A stretch of 64,000 bases of DNA from assembly GCF_000153725.1 (NCBI RefSeq), contig NZ_DS022276.1:1397386-1461385 (forward strand). The letters run 5' to 3'. This DNA is from Salipiger bermudensis HTCC2601 (lineage in GTDB: Bacteria; Pseudomonadota; Alphaproteobacteria; Rhodobacterales; Rhodobacteraceae). Below, one piece after another: positions 17,540 through 26,632 of the stretch; position 1 is the first letter of the stretch, and every line of letters begins with the position of its first letter. The translations under genes and the position numbers were made by a program. Under the pieces are notes generated by a model, which had not been told where the DNA came from, made no database searches, and worked only from the letters and a program-made list of their open reading frames with translations.

Positions 17540-17554
17540 TTAAGCCTTGGTTGA
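17540..17554. promoter_or_regulatory. CtrA-like site TTAA-N7-TTGA between fliI and flgB
   Basis: TTAA GCCTTGG TTGA has one mismatch to TTAA-N7-TTAA. It lies 23 bp before the flgB ATG and 47 bp before the fliI ATG, so it could serve either or both units. Confidence 0.45.
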
Positions 17555-17577
17555 AACCAATCGAGGGAGAAGCCCCG

Positions 17578-17955
17578 ATGTTCCAGAACCTGAACGTCTT
17601 CCAGACGGCGATGGCGCTTGCGAAGCATTCCGGCCTTCGGCAGGCCCTCAGTGCGCAGAATATCGCCAATGCCGATACACCTGGATATCACGCACTCGAT
17701 ATCCCGGATTTCGAAGCCACCCTCCGCGGGTCCGAGGGTTCCCAACGCGCCACCCGGGACAAGCACTTGCACGGGCTGCGCCAGGATCACCTGCCAGAGC
17801 CGACCCTGCGCCGGGCAAGCGTCGATCCGAACGGAAACTCAGTCTCTATCGAAGGGGAAATGGTGACGGCTGTCGCGGCGTCCCGCGGACATGGTCGCGC
17901 GCTGTCGATCTACCGATCAAGCCTCAACATCCTTCGCACGAGCCTCGGGCGCTAG
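17578..17955 (+). CDS. flgB: Flagellar proximal rod protein FlgB
   Basis: FlgB is a proximal rod subunit. The 125-residue product has the rod-family N-terminus with ALSAQNIANADTPGYHALDIPDF (about 23-45), and its C-terminal helix lacks signal-like features. GGGAGA lies 9 nt before the ATG. It is the first gene of the rod operon flgB-flgC-fliE-fliQ-flgF-flgG-flgA-flgH-fliL. Confidence 0.93.
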   Translation: MFQNLNVFQTAMALAKHSGLRQALSAQNIANADTPGYHALDIPDFEATLRGSEGSQRATRDKHLHGLRQDHLPEPTLRRASVDPNGNSVSIEGEMVTAVAASRGHGRALSIYRSSLNILRTSLGR

Positions 17956-17970
17956 ACACGGAGTGGATGA

Positions 17971-18363
17971 ATGAGTGCCTTTTCCGATGCCCTGTCGGTC
18001 TCTTCCAGCGGGCTGCGCGCCCAGGCCGACCGCCTGCGCGTGGTGTCCGAGAACATCGCCAATGTCGACACGCCCGGTTACCGCCGCAAGACCCTGCCGT
18101 TCGAACTTGGAGAGGGCAGTGACGGCGTCCGGGAAGTGCAGGCCGGCGATACGCGGCTCGACCGCAGCGATCTGGAACGGATCTGGGATCCTCATCACCC
18201 CCTCGCCGATCCTGCCGGCTTCTACGACGGGACCAATGTCGATCTGATCGTGGAGCTGGCCGACGCCCGCGAGGCGCAGCGCAGCTACGAAGCCAACCTG
18301 AAAATGTTCGAACAAACGCGGCAGATGTCCAGCAGTCTGATGGATCTGCTGCGCCGTGGATAG
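17971..18363 (+). CDS. flgC: Flagellar proximal rod protein FlgC
   Basis: FlgC is a second proximal rod subunit. The 130-residue protein has the N-terminal VSSSGLRAQADRLRVVSENIANVDTPGYRRK signature and a C-terminal YEANLKMFEQTRQMSSSLMDLL helix that packs with it. Spacing to flgB is 15 bp with GGAG before the ATG. Normal length. Confidence 0.95.
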   Translation: MSAFSDALSVSSSGLRAQADRLRVVSENIANVDTPGYRRKTLPFELGEGSDGVREVQAGDTRLDRSDLERIWDPHHPLADPAGFYDGTNVDLIVELADAREAQRSYEANLKMFEQTRQMSSSLMDLLRRG

Positions 18364-18392
18364 AGCCTAACACTGCGTGAAAGGAGACCAGA

Positions 18393-18683
18393 ATGGACGT
18401 CCGATCGCTTTTTGCTGCGCAGAAGTATGCGGCACAGCGCCCCGCAACAGAGCCGCAGCCCAATGCCGACAGCGCCGCCGCACGGCTGAGAGGCGCCGCA
18501 GAGGATTTCGCCACGACGCTGAACGAGGCCGAGACCACGGCGACGGCGGCCATGACCGGGGATGCCGACCCGCATGCGCTGGTTCAGGCGCTGGCCCAGT
18601 CCGAACTCGCGGTCGAGACGGTCGTCGCGCTTCGAAACAAGGTCGTCGAAGCCTACCAGGAAATTCTGCGGATGCCGGTCTGA
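18393..18683 (+). CDS. fliE: Flagellar hook-basal body protein FliE
   Basis: FliE joins the MS ring and export gate to the proximal rod. The 96-residue helical product has the family C-terminus SELAVETVVALRNKVVEAYQEILRMPV, where the last residues MPV are near-invariant. AAAGGAG precedes the ATG. It lies between flgC and fliQ, as expected. Confidence 0.94.
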   Translation: MDVRSLFAAQKYAAQRPATEPQPNADSAAARLRGAAEDFATTLNEAETTATAAMTGDADPHALVQALAQSELAVETVVALRNKVVEAYQEILRMPV

Positions 18684-18686
18684 ACC

Positions 18687-18956
18687 ATGCTGAGCGAAAC
18701 CATCTTCTATGACACGCTCAGGCAGGGCCTCTGGGTCGCAACCATCACCTCGGTGCCGATCCTGACCGCAGCGCTGCTCGCGGGCGTGGGCGTGGGCCTG
18801 TTTCAGGCGCTGACCTCCGTGCAGGAGATGACGCTGACTTTCGTCCCGAAGCTGCTCGCCATCGTGGTGGTGTTCTGGATGTCGATGAGCTTCATGTCCG
18901 AAACCCTGGTCGGCTTCTTTCAGGGCCGCATCATTCCCGTCATCACCGGGGGCTGA
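18687..18956 (+). CDS. fliQ: Flagellar export gate protein FliQ
   Basis: FliQ is a small membrane subunit of the export gate (FliP5-FliQ4-FliR1). The 89-residue protein has two hydrophobic segments (about 16-38 and 52-74) flanking FQALTSVQEMTLTFVPK, a conserved family loop. fliP, its usual partner gene, is not in the window. Start lies 3 nt after fliE. Confidence 0.95.
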   Translation: MLSETIFYDTLRQGLWVATITSVPILTAALLAGVGVGLFQALTSVQEMTLTFVPKLLAIVVVFWMSMSFMSETLVGFFQGRIIPVITGG

Positions 18957-18957
18957 C

Positions 18958-19671
18958 ATGGGCATCACCGACTACACAACCTTGTCCCGGCAGCAGGGCC
19001 TCATGCGCGAGATGCGGATGGTGGCGAACAACATCGCCAACATGGCGACGACCGGCTACCGCCAGCAGGGCGTGGTGTTCTCCGAATACGTTCGCCAGAC
19101 CGACCGGGATGGCAGCGTCGCCATGACCGCGAGCCACGTCCGAAACACCTCCTTCGCGCAGGGCAGCCTGACCCGCACCGGCGGGCAGCTGGACCTCGCC
19201 ATTGAGGGCGAGGGCTTTTTCCTCGTCCAGACCCCGGCCGGCGAGCGCCTGACCCGAGCGGGCAATTTCGCCAGCAGCTCCGCCGGCGATCTCGTCACGC
19301 AGGACGGGCATCTGGTGCTCGACTCCGGTGGTGCACCGGTCTTCATCCCGCCGGACGCGACAGATCTTGCCATCGGTCAGGATGGCACGCTCAGCAGCAA
19401 CGGCGCTCCGATTGGCCAGATCGGTATCGTGCAACCGCTCGATCCCGGGGCGCTGGTCCGCGAGGGTGGTGTGCTGTTCCGCGCCGAGGCCGGATACGAC
19501 CCCGCAGAGGCCCCCCGCGTGCGACAGGGCTTTGTCGAAAGCGCGAATGTCGATCCGATCCTGCAGATCGCCCGCATGATCGAGGTCCAACGCGCCTACG
19601 AGATGGGCCAGAATTTCCTGCAGCGCGAGGATGAACGCGTCCGCGCAGCCATCAAGTCCATGATCACATGA
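18958..19671 (+). CDS. flgF: Flagellar rod protein FlgF
   Basis: FlgF is a rod subunit below FlgG. The 237-residue product begins with a rod signature (MVANNIANMATTGYRQQGVVFSEY). It then has QTGGQLDLAIEGEGFF-like sequence (RTGGQLDLAIEGEGFFLVQTP) and a C-terminal QIARMIEVQRAYEMGQNFLQ helix. It is 1 nt from fliQ and 10 nt from flgG. FlgF and FlgG are paralogs; the order and shorter length identify this one. Confidence 0.93.
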   Translation: MGITDYTTLSRQQGLMREMRMVANNIANMATTGYRQQGVVFSEYVRQTDRDGSVAMTASHVRNTSFAQGSLTRTGGQLDLAIEGEGFFLVQTPAGERLTRAGNFASSSAGDLVTQDGHLVLDSGGAPVFIPPDATDLAIGQDGTLSSNGAPIGQIGIVQPLDPGALVREGGVLFRAEAGYDPAEAPRVRQGFVESANVDPILQIARMIEVQRAYEMGQNFLQREDERVRAAIKSMIT

Positions 19672-19681
19672 GGAGAGCGTC

Positions 19682-20467
19682 ATGCGTGCCCTGAAAATCG
19701 CCGCGACCGGCATGAGCGCCCAGCAAATGCGGGTCGAGGTCATTTCGAACAACCTCTCGAACATGAGCACGACCGGCTACAATGCCCGCCGGGCCGAGTT
19801 CGCCGATCTGCATTATCAACAGGTCGCCCGCGCCGGGACGGTCAGCGCCGCCGACGGGACCATGCTGCCGACCGGCGTGCAGCTGGGGCTGGGGGCACGG
19901 CCGGCTGCGGTCACGATGAAGCTTGCACAGGGGGCCTTGTCCCAGACCGGCGGAGATCTGGACCTGGCCATCGAGGGCCGCGGCTATTTCGAGGTGACCC
20001 TGCCCTCGGACCTTGCAGGCTACACCCGCGACGGGGCGCTCAAGCGCGATGGCGAGGGGCTTATCGTCACCTCCGACGGGCTTCCCGTCGCGCCGGAGAT
20101 CGTTATCCCCGACGACGCCACCAGCCTGTCGATCAATGCCGAGGGGGAGATCTATGCCTATTTCAACGACGCCGTCGAAGCCCAGCTTCTGGGTCAGCTC
20201 ACCCTTGTCGGCTTCACCAATCCCAAGGGGCTTGAGGCCATCGGCGGCAATCTCTTCACCGAGACCGAAGCCTCCGGCCCGCCGATCCAGACCACCGCGG
20301 GACAGGACGGGCTCGGCACGTTCCGGCACGGCTATCTCGAGGACAGCTCGGTCGATCCCGTCTACGAGATCACCGAACTGATCGAAGCGCAGCGCGGCTA
20401 CGAGCTCAATTCCAAGGTCATCTCCGCCGCTGACCAGATGCTCGGCGCAACGGTTCAGGTGCGCTGA
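19682..20467 (+). CDS. flgG: Flagellar distal rod protein FlgG
   Basis: FlgG forms the distal rod that crosses the peptidoglycan and outer-membrane rings. The 261-residue protein has the canonical start MRALKIAATGMSAQQMRVEVISNNLSNMSTTGYNARRAEF, the central SQTGGDLDLAIEGRGYFEV and the end EITELIEAQRGYELNSKVISAADQML. GGAG lies 7 nt before the ATG. It overlaps flgA by 1 nt. Confidence 0.96.
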   Translation: MRALKIAATGMSAQQMRVEVISNNLSNMSTTGYNARRAEFADLHYQQVARAGTVSAADGTMLPTGVQLGLGARPAAVTMKLAQGALSQTGGDLDLAIEGRGYFEVTLPSDLAGYTRDGALKRDGEGLIVTSDGLPVAPEIVIPDDATSLSINAEGEIYAYFNDAVEAQLLGQLTLVGFTNPKGLEAIGGNLFTETEASGPPIQTTAGQDGLGTFRHGYLEDSSVDPVYEITELIEAQRGYELNSKVISAADQMLGATVQVR

Positions 20468-20883
20468 TGCGATTGGCGCTGCTCCTCGGTCTTGCCGCGG
20501 CGGCTGCCGATGCTCAGACCGTGGTCGCGACCCGCACGGTGCGCGCTCAGGATATCGTGCCGGCGGATGCGGTCCGGCTGGAGTCAGCAGATGTCCCCGG
20601 CGCACATGTCGTCCTTGAAGATGTCATCGGGCAAGAGGCGCGGGTCACGCTCTATCCCGGGCGTGCCGTGATGCGGGGCGCGGTTGGCGCCCCGGCGCTG
20701 GTCGAGCGCAACCAGATCGTCGAGCTGATCTTTGCCCGCAACGGGCTTCACATCGTGACCGAGGGTCGCGCTCTCGACCGGGCCGGTGCCGGCGAACGGG
20801 TTCGGGTGATGAACCTGTCCTCGAGAAGCACGCTGTTCGGAACGGTCACCGCCTCCGGGACCGTGAGCGTTTTGGGAGACTGA
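20467..20883 (+). CDS. flgA: P-ring assembly chaperone FlgA
   Basis: FlgA is a periplasmic chaperone for FlgI. The 138-residue product has a short signal peptide (cut likely after ADAQ, about residue 17). A SAF-like beta-rich domain follows, with IVPADAVRLESADVPG, YPGRAVMRGAVGAPALVERNQIVEL and the end LSSRSTLFGTVTASGTV. It is shorter than enterobacterial FlgA but typical for alphaproteobacteria. The partner flgI is at 29851-30963. Confidence 0.92.
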   Translation: MRLALLLGLAAAAADAQTVVATRTVRAQDIVPADAVRLESADVPGAHVVLEDVIGQEARVTLYPGRAVMRGAVGAPALVERNQIVELIFARNGLHIVTEGRALDRAGAGERVRVMNLSSRSTLFGTVTASGTVSVLGD

Positions 20884-20886
20884 GCA

Positions 20887-21615
20887 ATGACATATCGCGT
20901 TCTGTGCCTCCTCGGGCTCCTCGTCCTCTTCGGGTGCAGCCGTCTCGACCACCTCGGCAAGGCACCAAGCTTCACCCCGCAGGAGCAGAGCCCGGAGCGG
21001 GTCGCCATGGCCTATTCCGGGGTCCCGACCGTTGCCTTGCCCCAACGTCAGACCGATCAGGCCTCTCTCTGGAGCCGTGAGCGAAGCTCGTTGCTCGGCG
21101 ATCGGCGGGCCATGAAACAGGGCGATATCCTCACCGTCGTGATCGAGATTGACGACGAGGCCAGCATCTCGAACAGCACATCGCGCTCGCGGTCAGGCTC
21201 GGAGAGCCTCTCTGTGCCCCAACTCCTTGGGATACCGCAACGCATCGACGAGGATCTTCCGCTCGGGGCCACCATGGCGGATGCGGTCGATCTTGGCAGT
21301 CAGGCTGCATCGGGAGGAGACGGGCAGGTCCAGCGCAGGGAAGAGCTTACCCTCCGGGTGGCTGCGACGATCACCGACGTGATGCCGAACGGGGTGCTGG
21401 CGATCGAGGGGGCGCAGGAAGTGCGGGTGAATTTCGAGCTCCGGGAATTGCTGGTGTCGGGCTTTGTCCGCCCTGAAGACATCACGCGGCAGAACGAGAT
21501 CACCTATGACAAGATCGCCTCGGCCAAGATTTCCTATGGCGGCCGCGGCCAGATCAGCGACATGCAGCAGCCGCGCTATGGCCAGCAGGTGCTCGACATT
21601 GTCCTGCCATTCTGA
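20887..21615 (+). CDS. flgH: Flagellar L-ring lipoprotein FlgH
   Basis: FlgH builds the outer-membrane L ring. The 242-residue protein starts with a lipoprotein signal ending LFGC (Cys17). It contains SLWSRERSSLLGDRRAMKQGDILTV and the C-terminal GFVRPEDITRQNEITYDKIASAKISYGGRGQISDMQQPRYGQQVLDIVLPF typical of the family. It is 3 bp from flgA and 10 bp from fliL. Confidence 0.96.
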   Translation: MTYRVLCLLGLLVLFGCSRLDHLGKAPSFTPQEQSPERVAMAYSGVPTVALPQRQTDQASLWSRERSSLLGDRRAMKQGDILTVVIEIDDEASISNSTSRSRSGSESLSVPQLLGIPQRIDEDLPLGATMADAVDLGSQAASGGDGQVQRREELTLRVAATITDVMPNGVLAIEGAQEVRVNFELRELLVSGFVRPEDITRQNEITYDKIASAKISYGGRGQISDMQQPRYGQQVLDIVLPF

Positions 21616-21625
21616 CGAGGCCGCG

Positions 21626-22141
21626 ATGAAAAAGCTACTGCCCATTCTCCTGGCCGTGATCGGCACCGCAGCGGGGATCGGCGCCGGCCTCTTCCTCGCG
21701 CCGGCGCCCACTGCCCACGATACAGCCGAGTCCGCCTCGGCAGGGGATGTGCATGACACCAGTGCGCATGACGGCGCCGGAGATCATTCCGATGCGGACG
21801 ATGAAGAGGGCGAGGGTGGCAATGAATACGTGCGGCTGAGCAACCAATTCGTGGTTCCGGTCGTCGGCAATGACCGAGTCGAGTCGCTTGTGGTCCTGTC
21901 GCTGAGCCTCGAGGTCGGTCCCGGCGATACCGAGGCGGTCTTTGCCCAGGAACCGAAGCTCCGCGACGTGTTCCTGCGGGTCCTCTTCGACCACGCCAAT
22001 ATCGGCGGGTTTGCGGGCAATTTCACCGAGCAGCATCGCATGGACCGACTGCGTCGCGCCCTCTGGGAAGCCGCCCGAAACGTAATGGGCAAGATCGTGG
22101 TCGATGTGCTCATCACCGAGATCGCCCGGCAGGATTCCTGA
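21626..22141 (+). CDS. fliL: Flagellar basal body-associated protein FliL
   Basis: FliL is an inner-membrane protein that surrounds the stator and supports torque. The 171-residue product has one N-terminal membrane segment (about 3-27), a His/Asp/Glu-rich acidic linker (about 30-65) and a stomatin-like periplasmic domain ending EAARNVMGKIVVDVLITEIARQ. It is the last gene of the rod operon. In several roseobacters fliF or fliP lies next to fliL, but here a convergent fliJ-like gene ends only 7 bp away. Confidence 0.9.
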   Translation: MKKLLPILLAVIGTAAGIGAGLFLAPAPTAHDTAESASAGDVHDTSAHDGAGDHSDADDEEGEGGNEYVRLSNQFVVPVVGNDRVESLVVLSLSLEVGPGDTEAVFAQEPKLRDVFLRVLFDHANIGGFAGNFTEQHRMDRLRRALWEAARNVMGKIVVDVLITEIARQDS

Positions 22142-22148
22142 CCTCGGA

Positions 22149-22574
22149 TCAGACCTCCGGATCCTTGAGAGCCAGCCTCCAAAGCGCATCCAGCCGGATC
22201 TCTTCCTGGTGAAGCCGCTTGTGCTGCAAGATGGCTGCCTCCTGCTCGTGCAACCGCTTGGTTGCTTCGGCCTGGGCCAGCGCAAGCCGCGCCCGAGCGA
22301 GACTGTGTTCCTGCTGCACGCGGCAGCGCGCCAGATCACGGTTCAGCTCGCCTCTCCTGCGCGACAGCCAGCCCTGCCAGAGCGTGTCGGCCCCGATCAG
22401 CCGCCGGTCCGCGAGGCTCTCGGTCTCGGAAAAGGCGGCCTGTCTCAACGCGTCGATCCGCGCAAGTTCATCCAGAAGACGCCGCTCCTCGTCCCGGTCG
22501 CGGCGGTTCTGCTCGAAGGCCCGGTCCTGCAGAAGCCGGGTGAGCTGACCAAGATCGCTCTGCGCACGGCTCAT
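22149..22574 (-). CDS. FliJ-like coiled-coil protein
   Basis: The 141-residue product is almost one continuous helix rich in Arg, Leu, Gln and Glu, with two long coiled-coil stretches (about 3-60 and 65-130). That architecture and its place immediately after flhB (4-nt overlap) match FliJ, the export-apparatus stalk that links FliI to FlhA. Sequence-level similarity is low, as is normal for FliJ. A FliH-like role is less likely because of the length. Confidence 0.65.
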   Translation of the reverse strand: MSRAQSDLGQLTRLLQDRAFEQNRRDRDEERRLLDELARIDALRQAAFSETESLADRRLIGADTLWQGWLSRRRGELNRDLARCRVQQEHSLARARLALAQAEATKRLHEQEAAILQHKRLHQEEIRLDALWRLALKDPEV

Positions 22575-23662
22575 CGACCGCCTCGCCGACGGCGCATCGT
22601 CTCGCGCATATCCTCTGCAAAGCGGATCGCCGCCGCCACCGGGCGGTAATGTTCTGGCGCGATCTGCTCACCGATCCGGGTGGTGGCATGCAGCGCCCGC
22701 GCGGTGGGCGGGTCGGAATGCAGCGGCACGCCCGCGTCCTCGGCGACTTCGCGGATCCTGCGGGCAATTTCGTCCACGCCCTTGGCGACACAGATCGGGG
22801 CGTCCCCTGGCTTGCGGCTCCAGCTCAGCGCCACGGCGTAATGGCTCGGGTTCACAATCACCACGTCGGCGCGTGGCACGTCGGCCATCATCTGGGTCTG
22901 GGCGATCTCCTGCGCCCGGGCGCGGCGCTGCTGCTTGAACATCGGATCGCCCTCGGCCTCCTTGTGTTCATCTCGGAGCTCTTTCTGGGACATCCGGTTG
23001 CGCCGCAAATGCTCGGCCCGTTGCCAGAGATAGTCTACCGCACCGATGCACAGAGCCACCACTGCGGCAATCCCGAGCAGCTGCAGCATGAGATTGAGCA
23101 TAAGCTCCGCGGCATCCGGCGCCGCGCCGCGAAGCACCCCGATGATGAGGTCATAGCGCGACGACAGGAACAGGCCGAGCACGACCGAGTAGACAGTCAG
23201 CTTGACGAAGCTCTTGAGAAACTCGAACAGGCCACGTCGGCCATACTTGTTGCGCGCATTTTCCATCGGAGAAAGACGGCTCGCCTTAGGTGCCAGCCGG
23301 GACGGTGCGAACACCAGACCACGGGTCGCGAAGAGCGCACACAGCACCACCGCCCCCGGCACCGCCAACCACGGCAAAACCGGCTTCAGCACCGCGCCAA
23401 GCACCGTGGCCGCGGGTGCCGTCGCCATCCCGTTGAAGAACAGCGATCCGAGCTTTTCGGGATGCTCGACAAACGGGAGCATCGCCTCGCCGAGACGCAG
23501 CACCGCGCCACCGCCTATCGAGAGGCCGGTCGCCAGCAGCCCGAGATAGGCTGCCGCGGTCAAAAGGTCCGGCGACCGCGGTATCTCCCCCTTGCGACGC
23601 GCCTCTTCGAGCTTGCGCGGTGATGGCTCATGGGATTTTTCTGCCGACTGTTCCTCTGCCAT
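22571..23662 (-). CDS. flhB: Flagellar export switch protein FlhB (NPSH variant)
   Basis: FlhB controls the switch of export specificity through autocleavage. The 363-residue protein has the N-terminal EKSHEPSPRKLEEARRKGEIPRS, four hydrophobic segments (about 32-54, 88-112, 145-167, 188-211) and the cytoplasmic domain. The cleavage loop reads N-P-S-H at 271-274, where the family consensus is NPTH. The Asn and Pro needed for cleavage are present. Stop and start overlap the fliJ-like gene by 4 nt; fliR lies 6 nt upstream. Confidence 0.96.
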   Translation of the reverse strand: MAEEQSAEKSHEPSPRKLEEARRKGEIPRSPDLLTAAAYLGLLATGLSIGGGAVLRLGEAMLPFVEHPEKLGSLFFNGMATAPAATVLGAVLKPVLPWLAVPGAVVLCALFATRGLVFAPSRLAPKASRLSPMENARNKYGRRGLFEFLKSFVKLTVYSVVLGLFLSSRYDLIIGVLRGAAPDAAELMLNLMLQLLGIAAVVALCIGAVDYLWQRAEHLRRNRMSQKELRDEHKEAEGDPMFKQQRRARAQEIAQTQMMADVPRADVVIVNPSHYAVALSWSRKPGDAPICVAKGVDEIARRIREVAEDAGVPLHSDPPTARALHATTRIGEQIAPEHYRPVAAAIRFAEDMRETMRRRRGGR

Positions 23663-23668
23663 GGGCGC

Positions 23669-24436
23669 CTAGGGGGTCTGACCGGAGAGAAAGCGGTCGA
23701 CGCTTGCGATCCACAGGGAGAGCATCAGCGGAGCGGTGACCAGAAGCAAGGCGATCGAGCCGAAGGTGATCACCGGGGCGCCAACGAAGGCCACCATCAG
23801 CTGTGGCATCGCCTTGTTGATGAATCCAAGCGTCAAGTTGTAGAGCGCCGAGAGGATCACGAAGGGCGCGGCGAGCGTGAAAGCCAGGGCGAAGGCCATC
23901 GCAATGTGCCCGCGCCCGGCCTGCGCGATAAGCGATGGATCGGGCAGGAGCAGAGCCGGAAACAGTTCGAAGGAAAGAATGATGAACCCTGCCACCTTGA
24001 CGTGAAAGCCCGTGCTCATCAGCAGCGCCAGCGCCGCCACCGTCAGCACATGCCCGATCGCCGGCATCGGATCCGCGGCGCTGTTGCCAAGCAGCTGCGC
24101 CAGCGAGGTGGATTGCGCCGCAATGCTGCCCGCGGTCTGCAGCGCGTGCATGAAGAGCCGAAGCCAGAGGCCGAGGATCAGGCCGATCACGGACTCGGTC
24201 ACCAGCGCCCAGGCCACCGTGCCGAGACCCGGCGGCGGCAGCGCCAGATCGGCGCCGGTCGCCGGCAGAACGGTGACGGTGAGCACGAGGCCAAGCGCCA
24301 GTCGGACCCGCATCGGAACCGTCTGCTCCCCCAGGCCCGGCAGCACCGCCATCATCGCCCCGACGCGCAGGAAAACGACCAGCGCCAGCCACCACCACCC
24401 CAGAAGAAGCGGCATGAACCCGGTCGCCCCGCTCAT
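23669..24436 (-). CDS. fliR: Flagellar export gate protein FliR
   Basis: FliR is a membrane subunit of the export gate. The 255-residue protein is hydrophobic over its whole length with about six membrane segments, and contains the family stretches FLRVGAMMAVLPGLGE (about 22-37) and PFVILSALYNLTLGFINKAMPQL (about 182-204). The ATG at 24436 overlaps the flhA stop by 4 nt (ATGA), so translation is coupled. Confidence 0.95.
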   Translation of the reverse strand: MSGATGFMPLLLGWWWLALVVFLRVGAMMAVLPGLGEQTVPMRVRLALGLVLTVTVLPATGADLALPPPGLGTVAWALVTESVIGLILGLWLRLFMHALQTAGSIAAQSTSLAQLLGNSAADPMPAIGHVLTVAALALLMSTGFHVKVAGFIILSFELFPALLLPDPSLIAQAGRGHIAMAFALAFTLAAPFVILSALYNLTLGFINKAMPQLMVAFVGAPVITFGSIALLLVTAPLMLSLWIASVDRFLSGQTP

Positions 24437-26508
24437 GCCGCCACAACCCCGACCAGCGCGGGCTTGGCCTCGATCCCGATCTCTTCGAAGGATAGCACCG
24501 GATTGGCGATCCCCTTGGCAGAGAGGATCGTGCGCAGGAACCGCCGGCGACGTGCGCTGGTGACAAGCGCGGGAAAAATCCCGCGGTTCCCGGCTTCGCT
24601 GACCTCGGCGGCGACACCGCTGGTCAGGCTCTCGAACAGATCGGGCGGCAGGGCGACGTCGAGCCCGCCAGCGGAGCCCTCGACCTGGTAGGTCGAAAAG
24701 GTATCTTCCCATTCCGGGGAGAGCTGGATCAAGGGAATCGTTCCGTCCTTCCGGCGCATCCCCGCGACCAGCTGGAACCCGATGCGCTGCCGCACGTGTT
24801 CACAGATCACGTCGGGCCGCGCCTGTTGGCCACGCATCTCCGAGATTGCCTCGAGAATCAGAGGCAGGTTGCGGATGCTGACCTGTTCCTCGAGCAGCAG
24901 CCGCAACACCTGATGCAGCGTATCGATCTGAACCTTGTCCGGGATCAGTTCATCAAGCAGACGACGGTTCGCCTCGGCCCGAGCGGGGTTGCTGAGGCTC
25001 ACCATCTCGTCCAGCAGCCGGCGGAGCGATTTGAGCGTGAGAAGCCGCCCGAAATTTCGCTTTATGACCTCGAGCAGATGGGTCGCCAGAACCTCGGTCG
25101 GGGTCACGATGGTCGCACCGGTGAGCGCCGCACGGTCGCGATGCTCGGGCTTGATCCAACGCGCCGGAGCGCCATAGACCGGCTCGGTCACGTCACGCCC
25201 GCCAGGAAGGCTGGCATGATCGTCGGGCATCAGCGCCAGGACCAAATCCGGGTTGAGCTCTCCGCGCGCGACCTCGACGCCGTGGATCCGGATCAGGTAG
25301 ATCCCGGTTTCGAGCGCCGGAGCATCGGTCAGCCGGATCTCGGGCAGGATGATGCCGAATCCCGAGGCGATGTGGCGCCGCATGTTGTCGATCCGCACAT
25401 CGAGCCCGGTGCCCGGATCGAGCACCATGTTCACGAGATCGGGAGCAAATTCGACATGGATCTCGTCGACATCGAGGATGTCGCCGATGGGGCGCTCGCG
25501 GGGGGGCTCGGGTGCCTCGGCCTCCGGGGCGGCCGTGGGCTCGGCCAGCCGCCGCGCCATGAAGATTGCAAGCCCACCGAGCACGCCCGAGCCGAGGATG
25601 AACGGCAGAAAAGGCAAGCCCGGCACGAGCGCGAACAGGGCCATCAGCACCGCGACCGTTCCCAGCGCCGCCGGGTGCCGGGCGAGCTGCCCCGCCACGG
25701 CCACATCGGTGGCCCCGATGGCGCCTCCGCGCGCCAGAAGAAGCCCCGAGGCGATGGAGATGATCACCGCCGGAATCTGCGACACGAGCCCGTCACCGAC
25801 GGTCAGGATGGCATAGGTTTCGAAGGCGCGGGACAGTGGCATGCCCTGGCCGAAGATCCCCATCACCATGCCCATCACGAGGTTCAGCAGCGTGATCAGA
25901 AGACCCGCGACCGCGTCGCCCTTGACGAATTTCGATGCCCCGTCGAGCGAGCCGAAAAAGGTCGTCTCCTGCTGTTCGCGTTCCCGCCGCGCCTTGGCTT
26001 CGGCATGGTCGATGGCCCCTGAGGACATGTCACTGTCGATCGCGAGTTGCTTGCCCGGCATGCCGTCGAGCGCAAAGCGCGCACCGACCTCGGCCATGCG
26101 CGCGGCCCCCTTGGTGATCACCGCGAAGTTCACGATCATCAAGACGCCGAACACGACGAGCCCAAGAAAGACACTGCCCCCCATGACAAAATTGGCGAAC
26201 CCCTCGATCACATCGCCTGCGGCGGAGGTGCCGGTGTGCCCCTGACCGATGATCAGTTTGGTCGAGCTCACGTTCAGTGAGAGCCGCAGCATGAGCGATG
26301 CCAGCAGGATCGTCGGGAAGGCCGAAAAATCCAGCGGGCGCTCGATAAACAGGGTGACTGTGAAGATCAGGATCGCGAGCCCGAAGGACGCGGCAAGACC
26401 GACATCCAGGATCCATGCGGGCACCGGGAGGATCATCATCACGATGACCGCCATCAGGGCCACGGCGAGAAGTACGGTGGGCTTGAAGAACATGCCGGTG
26501 GCCATCAT
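24433..26508 (-). CDS. flhA: Flagellar export gate protein FlhA
   Basis: FlhA is the large nonameric export-gate subunit. The 691-residue protein has an N-terminal membrane half of about eight segments and the conserved FHIPEP-type loop, including ANFVMGGSVFLGLVVFGVLMIVNFAVITKGAARMAEVGARFALDGMPGKQLAIDSDM. The C-terminal cytoplasmic substrate-docking domain starts at about residue 350. The frame stays open another 393 bp upstream, but ATG 26508 gives the normal length and start. No clear Shine-Dalgarno precedes it. It is followed by fliR and flhB. Confidence 0.94.
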   Translation of the reverse strand: MMATGMFFKPTVLLAVALMAVIVMMILPVPAWILDVGLAASFGLAILIFTVTLFIERPLDFSAFPTILLASLMLRLSLNVSSTKLIIGQGHTGTSAAGDVIEGFANFVMGGSVFLGLVVFGVLMIVNFAVITKGAARMAEVGARFALDGMPGKQLAIDSDMSSGAIDHAEAKARREREQQETTFFGSLDGASKFVKGDAVAGLLITLLNLVMGMVMGIFGQGMPLSRAFETYAILTVGDGLVSQIPAVIISIASGLLLARGGAIGATDVAVAGQLARHPAALGTVAVLMALFALVPGLPFLPFILGSGVLGGLAIFMARRLAEPTAAPEAEAPEPPRERPIGDILDVDEIHVEFAPDLVNMVLDPGTGLDVRIDNMRRHIASGFGIILPEIRLTDAPALETGIYLIRIHGVEVARGELNPDLVLALMPDDHASLPGGRDVTEPVYGAPARWIKPEHRDRAALTGATIVTPTEVLATHLLEVIKRNFGRLLTLKSLRRLLDEMVSLSNPARAEANRRLLDELIPDKVQIDTLHQVLRLLLEEQVSIRNLPLILEAISEMRGQQARPDVICEHVRQRIGFQLVAGMRRKDGTIPLIQLSPEWEDTFSTYQVEGSAGGLDVALPPDLFESLTSGVAAEVSEAGNRGIFPALVTSARRRRFLRTILSAKGIANPVLSFEEIGIEAKPALVGVVAA

Positions 26509-26632
26509 GCGGACCCGTTCGCGTCTTGCGTCCGATACCGGAGTGCCGCGCAGGCGCGTAAATCCCTCGCGGGAGCAGGCCGCACGCGGACTTGGCGCCG
26601 TAACTTTCGGAATTGGGCGCCCCGTGACACGG

